This document shows, one piece after another, positions 56,853 to 64,000 of a DNA stretch of 64,000 nucleotides. How positions within the stretch are numbered: the first letter of the stretch is position 1; each line of letters starts with the position of its first letter. Origin of the DNA: Ovis canadensis (taxonomy: Eukaryota > Chordata > Mammalia > Artiodactyla > Bovidae); assembly GCF_042477335.2 (NCBI RefSeq), contig NC_091248.1, positions 115,348,501 through 115,412,500 on the forward strand, written 5' to 3'. The notes under the pieces are model-generated. The model was not told where the DNA came from, ran no database searches, and was given only the letters and a program-made list of their open reading frames with translations. A program made the translations under genes and the position numbers.

Positions 56853-57734
56853 GTTCTTCCTTCCTCTGGCTCTGCTGGTTGTGTTGCTTTGCCTTGCTGT
56901 ATTTAAACCCCCTTCCCATGATGTCTGATAAATGTACACATTCATGTACTGGGGAAAGGAGAGATGTGAGAACCTCTGAGAACCTTCCTGGTTTAATCCT
57001 TGCTTTGGCCTAAAGCGAACAGTGGACCTCTGGTGTTGGAAGCTATGGGAATTCAGTGAGAAATATTTTAGCAGGTTTTCAGAAAGAAATTACATAGATG
57101 AGTAAGAACAACATTTTTCAAGTCACACCAGTCATCGGCCTTCAATCCTCAGGGCAAAAGCTTTCTCTACTAGGGAATGCATTTTGAGAAATGAAAGATT
57201 AGCATTTCCTGCTCAGACTGTTTGTTGATGAGCCGCTTGCCTCACAGTTTTCCTTAGTTTAACTTGGGGCTAGGATCTGTTTTATTTCCTCCAATGGGAA
57301 AATCATAAGAATAGTTATTCCTGTTAATAAAGTGACTTGGGAGCTTCAAAGAAATTTTAGTGTGATTATTCCAATTTAAAGTGATGACCTGTTCAAAAAA
57401 GAACTTTTTTGTCTCATGGCCCAGTTTGTCTGTCCTCATTTCCTTCAGAAGTATTGATCTTGAATAATGTTACAATATTCAGTGCTGGTGGCTGAATGTG
57501 TTCTAAGGTGACTAGCTGAGGGTGTGAGATTGAATGCCCAGCCGTCATCGCGTGCTAGCCCTTTGCAGGTGACTTTGAGTGCACAGGGGAACCCCTCCCT
57601 TTTATGCAGAGATGATGACTTTGGAGCATGTCCAGCTCTTCTAGCGCTAAGGAAGAGAATAGGCATTACATGCCTTTTTCACATGTACTGCCTTCACATT
57701 TATTTTTGCCTCTGTTGTTACATTTATAATCCTG
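56853..57734. other. Intergenic DNA without recognisable features
   Basis: Overlapping frames at 57445-57666 (minus) and 57524-57781 (plus) lack known domains. Confidence 0.45.
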
Positions 57735-57940
57735 TGTGTATGCTATGTGCTCAGTCACTCGTTCATGTGCTATCTTTGTGACCCATGTATTGTAGCCCAC
57801 CAGGCTCCCCTGTCCATGGGATTTTCCTAGCAAGGATGCTGGAGTGGGTTGCTGTTTCCTCCTCCAGGGGATCTTTCCAACGCAGGGATCAAACCTGAAT
57901 CTCCTGGATTGGTAGGCACATTACCACTGAGCCACCTGAT
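57735..57940 (-). mobile_element. Bov-tA SINE, diverged
   Basis: Antisense SINE (GCTATGTGCTCAGTCACTCG to TACCACTGAGCCACCTGA). ATCCTGTG occurs on both sides, a possible 8-bp target duplication. Confidence 0.9.
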
Positions 57941-59331
57941 CCTGTGAGGTAGTGTTATCATTGATTTCCAGGTGAGGAATATGAGTATTTAAGAGTTTTG
58001 TCAATCTCAACTGTAAGTAATGGTGGAATCGGGAAATAAAGCAGTTTTTCCAACTCAAGTACAATTTATCTTTTTTTTCCAAAATGTGACTCTCAGGACA
58101 TCATCCAATTCTGCAGCTTCTTCATTTCTATAATGGATATTATTAATACCTATAATTCTGACATCATAATATTATTCAAGAATCAAAATAAATGCATTTG
58201 GAACTCTTTTATGATCGCTTAAAATGCTATACAACTGAAGTATACTAAAATTATTATTGTTATCTCCAATTGTATTTATTTAGTTTATCTGTATAGTACT
58301 GTTTCTGGGATGTTTTTATTTTTTTAAGTTGAACATATTTTTAAATTATGTGTCTTGTATTTTTAGACTGACTCTCTCCTTTTGGACCCAGAGATGTCTC
58401 ACAAACATAAGGCAGACATGAGACCTGCGATATTTTCTCAATTGACTAGGATTACCCAGTGAAGAATATGGAAAGAATATAAAGAATTCTCTCTGCCTTA
58501 GCATACCTTATGCATACTCGGCTGTTCCACATTGTTTTCCACCAAAGTTCAGCGTGGACCTCACAATTAATTGTTCTGTAGGCCTTTTTTTTTTTTTTTT
58601 AAAACTGGAAGTCACAGGTTAAAGTTGCCAAATTTTTAAAGAAATTCCCCACAAACTAAAATAATATATTTCTAACCTTGAGGAGAGTTAGGAAGTGTCT
58701 GGTTTGCACTTAAGTAAAATTTCTGGAAGTGCTGACTTGTATCCTGTTAAGATAGGTTGGGAAGGAAGTAAATGAATTGTAATCTAAGGAAAGGTGTGGT
58801 CACATGTAATCAGACCCATGATATCAGCACAGTGGCCTTTTATGTCACTGCCTCTAGTACAAGGTGGTGTACTGCTGTGACTGCATAGCTAAGAATCACC
58901 AATGATATTGATCATATATTCTGAGAAAAAATATAGGTTCTGAACTGAGTATTTTTTATGATCATTGGCTTCCTTTCAAATTCAATAATTTTTTTTCTTT
59001 TGCAGAATCCCAAAAGGATGTCAGTACTCAGTAGAAAATTGCCATGTTCTGCAGTAGTGAGAACTTGTGACTCAGAGGCAGAAAGATCATGAATAGAAAC
59101 ATTCTGTTTATCAGGGTTGTTCTAGGGAGAAGCCTCAGAGGACTTGCCTTCATTCTGATAGCCAGAAATCATGGGTTCTCCTCTAGTGAGTAATCTTTCC
59201 AGCCTGAAGAGAGTACAGGGTTTGCCACTCTGGCTATGTCCACTCAAAGTAGACTACAACAGATGTCTCTCTTCAAATATACTGTCTGTGTTAAAGCTGT
59301 CCTTTGTTGAGTACATCTTAAGATCCGATTG

Positions 59332-59334
<3 letters not shown>
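57941..59334. other. Intergenic DNA with a MIR remnant
   Basis: About 57945-58050 looks like antisense MIR. A T run lies near 58587-58602. The frame starting at 59171 runs into the TG repeat and a SINE and is not a gene. Confidence 0.5.

Positions 59335-59375
<41 letters not shown>
59335..59375 (+). repeat. (TG)n microsatellite, about 20 uninterrupted units
   Basis: Uninterrupted TG tract, 41 bp, next to the 3' end of an antisense SINE. Confidence 0.96.
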
Positions 59376-59377
<2 letters not shown>

Positions 59378-59383
59378 CATTGC

Positions 59384-59548
59384 TGTAGTTGTTTAGTTGC
59401 CAAGTTGTTTCCGACTCTTTTGAGACCTGCCCTGGACTGTAGTCTCCCAGGTTCCTCTGTCCATGAAATTTCCCAGGCAAGAATACTGGAGAGGGTTGCC
59501 ATTGCCTCTTTCAGGGGATCTTTCCTGGCCCAGGAATTGAACCCTGTA
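59384..59548 (-). mobile_element. Bov-A/Bov-tA SINE, 5' truncated
   Basis: Antisense, from GTAGTTGTTTAGTTGCCAAG to GGCCCAGGAATTGAACCC. The tRNA head is missing. Confidence 0.9.
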
Positions 59549-59562
59549 TATAAATGTATGCC

Positions 59563-60571
59563 ACCTGACCTGCCTCTTGAGAAATCTGTATGCAGGTCAG
59601 GAAGCAACAGTTAGAACTGGACATGGAACAACAGACTGGTTCCAAATAGGAAAAGGAGTACGTCAAGGCTGTCTATTGTCACCCTGCTTATTTAACTTAT
59701 ATGCAGAGCACATCATGAGAAATGCTGGACTGGAAGAAACACAAGCTGGAGTCAAGATTGCCGGGAGAAATATCAATCACCTCAGAAATGCAGATGACAC
59801 CACCCTTATGGCAGAAAGTGAAGAGGAACTAAAAAGCCTCTTGATGAAAGTGAAAGTGGAGAGTGAAAAAGTTGGCTTAAAGCTCAACATTCAGAAAACG
59901 AAGATCATGGCATCTGGTCCCATCACTTCACGGGAAATAGATGGGGAAACAGTGGAAACAGCGTCAGACTTTATTTTTTGGGGCTCCAAAATCACTGCAC
60001 ATGGTGATTGCAGCCATGAAATTAAAAGGCGCTTACTCCTTGGAAGAAAAGTTATGACCAACCTAGATAGCATATTCAAAAGCAGAGACATTACTTTGCC
60101 GACTAAGGTCCATCTAGTCAAGGCTATGGTTTTTCCTGTGGTCATGTATGGATGTGAGAGTTGGACTGTGAAGAAGGCTGAGTGCCGAAGAATTGATGCT
60201 TTTGAACTGTGGTGTTGGAGAAGACTCTTGCGAGTCCCTTGGACTGCAAGGAGATCCAACCAGTCCATTCTGAAGAAGATCAGCCCTGGGATTTCTTTGG
60301 AAGGAATGATGCTAAAGCTGAAGCTCCAGTACTTTGGCCACCTCATGTGAAGAGTTGACTCATTGGAAAAATCTCTGATGCTGGGAGGGATTGGGGGCAG
60401 GAGGAGAAGGAGACGACAGAGGATGAGATGGCTGGATGGCATCACTGACTCAATGGACGTGAGTCTGAGTGAACTCTGGGAGTTGGTGTTGGACAGGGAG
60501 GCCTGGCATGCTGCGATTCATGGGGTCACAAAGAATCGGACAGGACTGAGCATCTGAACTGAACTGAACTG
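59563..60571 (+). mobile_element. BovB LINE fragment, best preserved
   Basis: Sense BovB, 5' truncated at a CCACCTGACCTGCC block within the reverse transcriptase, complete at the 3' end (ACTGAACTGAACTGA). It is followed at once by an old antisense MIR. The C-terminal coding part is intact for 257 codons. It looks among the youngest BovB copies here. Confidence 0.95.
59577..60350 (+). pseudogene. BovB ORF2 C-terminal half, open but inactive
   Basis: A 257-codon frame covering the second half of the RTE-clade ORF2 protein. Residues 23-42 hold the GKGVRQGCLLSPCLFNLY motif of the reverse transcriptase. The catalytic YADD box near residue 84 reads NADD (LRNADDTTLMAES): the tyrosine is replaced by Asn while both aspartates remain. 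The rest is the C-terminal domain with SRDITLPTKVHLVKAMVFPV, YGCESWTVKKAECRRIDAFE and [10 protein letters not shown] at the end. The ATG at 59577 is internal to the ancestral frame; endonuclease and N-terminal fingers are absent. It cannot encode an active enzyme. Confidence 0.9.
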
Positions 60572-60594
60572 ATATATACACACTCAGTCTCCAC

Positions 60595-60740
60595 CAAACT
60601 TCAGATAAATTTTATCTCCATTTTACAGATAAGGATATAGAGGTTTAGAAAGGTTGAATAACATAAACAAGGCCATAGTGCCAGTAGGAGCTGGAGCTAG
60701 GATTCAAATGCAAACCAGTATCTTTGTCTCTAGGTAACAC
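60595..60740 (-). mobile_element. MIR SINE remnant
   Basis: Antisense MIR: CTCCATTTTACAGATAAGGA, GAAAGGTTGAATAACATAAA, AGGAGCTGGAGCTAGGATTC. Confidence 0.8.
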
Positions 60741-60927
60741 TATCATCCTTAGAAGTGGTCCTAAAGGGGCAACAGTGTTTAAAGAAAGAAGGTTCTTGAA
60801 AGGACACATGGAAAAAGATGAAGTGACTGAAAGTTATCCCTTCAGAGACACTCTCCTTGACCTTCTACCTAGAATAGATTTTCCTCTCAAAATTCATCCT
60901 TCTTTAAAGCACTTTTAGTGTGTAGTT

Positions 60928-61197
60928 CAGAGAAGGCAATGGCACCCCACTCCAGTACTCTTGCCTGGAGAATCCCATGGATGGAGGAACCTGGTGGGCT
61001 GCAGTCCATGGGGTTGCGAAGAGTCAGACACGACTGAGCAACTTCACTTTCACTTTTCACTTTCATGCATTGGAGAAGGAAATGGCAACCCACTCCAGTG
61101 TTCTTGCCTGGAGAATCCCAGGGATGGGGGAGCCTGGTGGGCTTCCGTCTCTGGGGTCGCACAGATTTGGACATGACTGAAGCGACTTAGCAGCAGC
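60928..61197 (+). mobile_element. Bov-A2 dimeric SINE with perfect target duplication
   Basis: Complete dimer: first monomer from CAGAGAAGGCAATGGCACCC, linker CACTTTCACTTTTCACTTTC, second monomer from GGAGAAGGAAATGGCAACCC, ending CTTAGCAGCAGC. AGTGTGTAGTT flanks it at 60917-60927 and 61198-61208. Low divergence from the other Bov-A2 indicates a fairly recent insertion. Confidence 0.96.
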
Positions 61198-61274
61198 AGT
61201 GTGTAGTTTGGTGTTCTTTATTAAATTTGTAATGTAGAAAGGGATAATGAAATAAGTCCTTTTATTCCTGCCAC

Positions 61275-61520
61275 CCAGAGTAGTTTTATTTTTTTAATTG
61301 TGAGAAAGTATACGTTATAAGACTTACCATTTTAATCATTTTAAAGTGTACAGTTCAATGGCATAAAGTATATTCTCATTGTTATACAATCATTACCATT
61401 ATCCATCTCTAGAGATTTTTTGCCATCCTGGACTGAAACTCTGTACCCATTTTTCTATACCTTCAACAAGCTCCTGGCAACCAATGTTCTGCATTCTCGT
61501 TTCCTTTTTAGGTATCATCT
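61275..61520 (-). mobile_element. Old L1M LINE 3' fragment
   Basis: Antisense L1M 3' text: TTAAAGTGTACAGTTCAATG, GCATAAAGTATATTCTCATT, TGAAACTCTGTACCCATTTT and TCCTGGCAACCAATGTTCTG. Confidence 0.75.
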
Positions 61521-61584
61521 ATATATCCCTTCTCACCTGCCAGCATCTCTGTTTGGATGTTTCACTAACATCTCCAAATAAAAT

Positions 61585-61627
61585 GTTGCTACCTCCTAAA
61601 ATGTATTTTAGGAGGTATTTTAGCAAC
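61585..61627. repeat. Strong inverted repeat (hairpin)
   Basis: A perfect 13-bp stem (TACCTCCTAAAAT, 61590-61602; ATTTTAGGAGGTA, 61605-61617) with a two-base spacer, extended by an outer GTTGC/GCAAC pair (61585-61589, 61623-61627) across a five-base bulge. No TE family recognised. Confidence 0.9.
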
Positions 61628-61739
61628 CTTCTTCCTGCATTTATCTACTTGTCTCCTTGTCTTTTTTACTTCAGGAAATGGCACTACCATCAGCTAACTA
61701 GATAAATCTAGAAACTCAGTACTCATTGTTTTTAAAATG

Positions 61740-61850
61740 AACTTCTAAAAATTTAGTATAGTTTCAGAGCTAATGGAAAAGTTACAAAAATTGTACACAG
61801 AGTTCTCATATTCCCTCCTCCACCCAGTTTTCCCTGTTGTTAAGATTTTA
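61740..61850 (-). mobile_element. L1M-like LINE 3' UTR fragment
   Basis: Contains AGAGCTAATGGAAAAGTTAC, then ACAGAGTTCTCATATTCCCT and CCCAGTTTTCCCTGTTGTTA, as in antisense L1M 3' ends. Confidence 0.6.
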
Positions 61851-61851
61851 C

Positions 61852-61915
61852 ATTGTTGTTCAGTCACTAAGTCATGTAAAAGTGGATTCATTACCACTAA
61901 ACCATCTGGGAAGCC
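61852..61915 (-). mobile_element. Bov-tA SINE with internal deletion
   Basis: Both ends of an antisense SINE are present (TTGTTGTTCAGTCACTAAGT at left; ACCATCTGGGAAGCCC at right) but about 140 bp of the body is missing. Confidence 0.85.
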
Positions 61916-61978
61916 CTGAGATGCTCCCAGGTAATGCCAAGGCTGGTGGCCTACGCACCAAGCTCTGAGTAACAAGAT
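61916..61978 (+). mobile_element. MER5A-like (hAT-Charlie) remnant
   Basis: GCTCCCAGGTAATGCCAAGG followed by CTGGTGGCCTACGCACCAAG and TCTGAGTAACAAG follows the end of MER5A. Confidence 0.6.
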
Positions 61979-62924
61979 CACGAAAGGCCAAGGGTATCTG
62001 CTATCACCATGACTTCTTATTGATAATATTAAGACTTACCATCCGCATGAGGGAATGTCTGTGATGCCTCATTTTTTTCTTCCCTCCCTCCCCTCTTTAT
62101 ACTCCCTATTACGATCTTCAATGGATGATCTAGAGCTTCGCCATCAGATATTGGCCACACTGGTTTGTCTTCAGTTTCTTGAACATGATGTACCCATTTC
62201 AGCTTGAAAGGTTCTGTTTTGAGTATACACCATTTACTGTTTCCTTCATGTAGGACTTTCTCATAAGCATGGGAAGCCTCTTCTCATGTTCAGTCTGATT
62301 GTCTGCTGCTCCTTAGAAAGCCTTTCCCTGTGAGTCAGGCTAAAGTAATGGCTTGATTTATAAGCAGTCTTAGTACTCAGTCTATTTTCTTCCTAGAATT
62401 TGATGCAGTTGTTTATGTAACTTTTATGTCTTTAATATCTTACTAGACGGCAGGAGCAAGAACTCTCTAGTTTGCCACTGAATCATCAGGGCCTAAAACG
62501 TTATCTGCTATATAGTAGATATTAATGTTTGTTAGATAAATGCCAAGCTTGACTTTGGAAGATGAGGGGAAAGGCACATACATTGGATAATTCTGTTTTA
62601 TTGCTTATTCCTTTGGGAGGATTTATTGTAATTTCTGTTGGTTTTTTTTTTATGATTGCTAGTTATGTCATCTTTTCATTCCTGTGTCTTTGGACATCCC
62701 AGAATCGTACAGGTTCAGGGGGAAACTTGTTCATCCAGGTTTTTCTGAGGAAGGAATTCTTCATGGAGAAAAGCTTACTGGGCTCAACAACACAGAGTTG
62801 TTGAGAGTTGTTGGAAAGGTCCTTAGCACCTCAGCCTGAGGCTTAGGTGGGAGCCTACAGTTAGGTGAGTAACAGCAGTTCTTACTCTGATGTGTGTTTC
62901 TTTAAGACACATGATGTAAGTTAA
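61979..62924. other. Intergenic DNA with an L2 3' end
   Basis: About 62445-62545 resembles an L2 3' terminus (AGACGGCAGGAGCAAGAACT, then TATTAATGTTTGTTAGATAA). The 62562-62804 plus frame has hydrophobic stretches but no recognised domain. Confidence 0.5.
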
Positions 62925-63197
62925 AAAAGAGACAGACTTTAGGAAGGAACTTATGGTCGCCAGGGAGAAGGGACAGTAAGGAGTTTGGGATGAGCATGTG
63001 CACACTGCTGTGTTTAAAATGGATAACCAACAAGGACCTACAGTACAGCGCATGGAACTCTACTCAGTGTTAACCTAGATGGGAGGGGAGTTTAGGGGAG
63101 AATGGATACATGTATATGTATGGCTGAGTCTCTTCTCTATGCACCTGAATCTATCATGATATTGTTAATCGGTTATACCCTGATATCAAAAATAAAG
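62925..63197 (+). mobile_element. L1 LINE 3' UTR fragment
   Basis: Sense ruminant L1 3' UTR: AACTTATGGTCGCCAGGGAG, AACCAACAAGGACCTACAGT, GGAACTCTACTCAGTGTTAA and AATAAAGG near the end (63191-63198). Confidence 0.85.
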
Positions 63198-64000
63198 GTT
63201 CAGATTCAGACTCACCAAACTCAGATTGGGCCGGGACACATATCATTAATGGAAGATGCCAATTGATACAATGTAATAATATTATAATGGCAAAACACTG
63301 CTTTTAGTGTGCCACATGGTTTTTTACAATTTATTTATTTGTTTTAATTGGAGGATAATTACTTTACAATATTGTGATGGTTTTTGCCAGACATCAATTG
63401 CATTGGGTAATTCTGATGATAATTTATATTTAAAGAATTTTAAATTACTGTTTTCTTAAATTACTGATAGTTGGTACATTGTGCTTCATTAAATTTGTCC
63501 AGTGTCAGTTATCTTTCTTGCCTTGATACATAAATTGAGAATATACTTTAAGAAGATTGGGAGAACAAGATTTACTTTCTGTGCCAAATAAAGGAAAATT
63601 ATTGTCTAGCTCTTCAGTGATAATGATATTGGTGTTGTAAGACCCTAGAAGCATTCTCATGCTTAATGGTCCCTGAATATTAAGAATGTACAAACCAGTA
63701 GGGAAAGATCAAGGGCAGGGGGAATATTCATGGCATGAGCAGAATGGAGAATTAAGGCCTACGCTTAAAAACAAATAAGAAAACAGACAAATCAGTATCA
63801 GTGAGTTCATTTGTGTGTAAATTGGATAAGGCTTAAGCACCAAGATGGAGAAAAGTTGTATGTATTTGAAGATATCTAAGAGTGATTCCAAGGAAGGAAA
63901 AATAATAAGGAATTTTTACTAAAGTTTTTTTTTTAAATATTGAAATTAGATTAAGGATTTCTATCTCTTCTATTTCCCATCCTATGAAACAAATAAAAGT
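63198..64000. other. Window end, includes a short L1 3' end
   Basis: At about 63325-63400 an antisense L1 3' terminus of some 70 bp is visible (TTTAATTGGAGGATAATTAC, TTTACAATATTGTGATGG). The remainder is AT-rich and featureless to my eye. Confidence 0.55.

Noticed and set aside
57445..57781. Overlapping frames with Cys-rich stretch on plus strand
   Set aside because: No motif spacing typical of a zinc finger or toxin-like fold; no initiation or splice context.
59891..60445. 184-codon minus-strand frame
   Set aside because: It is the antisense shadow of the BovB coding region. Similar antisense frames recur wherever BovB 3' ends lie.
826..60571. Many similar dispersed repeats, considered as a CRISPR-like or other array
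   Set aside because: Units are whole SINE or LINE ends in both orientations at irregular spacing, with target duplications; they are retrotransposons.

Overview
This is mammalian nuclear DNA from a ruminant, most likely a pecoran such as cattle, sheep, goat or a relative. The diagnosis rests on dense BovB (RTE-clade) LINE pieces, about two dozen tRNA-Glu-headed Bov-tA/Bov-A SINEs, two dimeric Bov-A2 SINEs and ruminant-type L1 3' ends, above older mammalian repeats (MIR, L2, MER5A, L1M, LTR remnants). No host protein-coding gene can be supported. The long open frames are either retrotransposon ORF2 fragments or composition-driven frames inside a CpG island.

Layout. Positions 1-2524 hold an old sense L1 3' half carrying three nested insertions. 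Positions 2525-10647 are mostly anonymous AT-rich DNA with MIR/L2 remnants and two SINEs. Positions 10648-13650 are a BovB cluster, including a 1.6-kb antisense copy with recognisable but broken reverse transcriptase. Positions 15657-17390 are a 5'-inverted (twin-primed) L1 with a perfect 15-bp target duplication. Positions 17834-26543 hold more BovB copies, one interrupted by Bov-A2, plus a 295-bp almost identical direct duplication of otherwise anonymous sequence (24465-24759 and 26707-27002). Positions 27283-36577 are SINE-rich. Positions 37540-40190 are a strong CpG island with GC boxes, a G-quadruplex motif, a palindromic homeodomain-type site and an exon-like segment ending in a good splice donor at 38331. 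Positions 41417-50370 are strikingly free of young ruminant insertions and contain adjacent RFX-like and CTCF-like motifs (43479-43616). Positions 50371-64000 return to SINE-rich DNA and include the best preserved BovB fragment (257 codons open, 59577-60350), which has lost the tyrosine of its YADD motif.

The likeliest functional element is the CpG-island promoter near 38 kb, perhaps with a non-coding first or second exon of a gene whose coding exons lie outside the window. Which gene, and even the strand, cannot be established from the sequence alone. No CRISPR array, operon, prokaryotic feature or new mobile system was found. The retrotransposon copies seen here are truncated and none looks autonomous.
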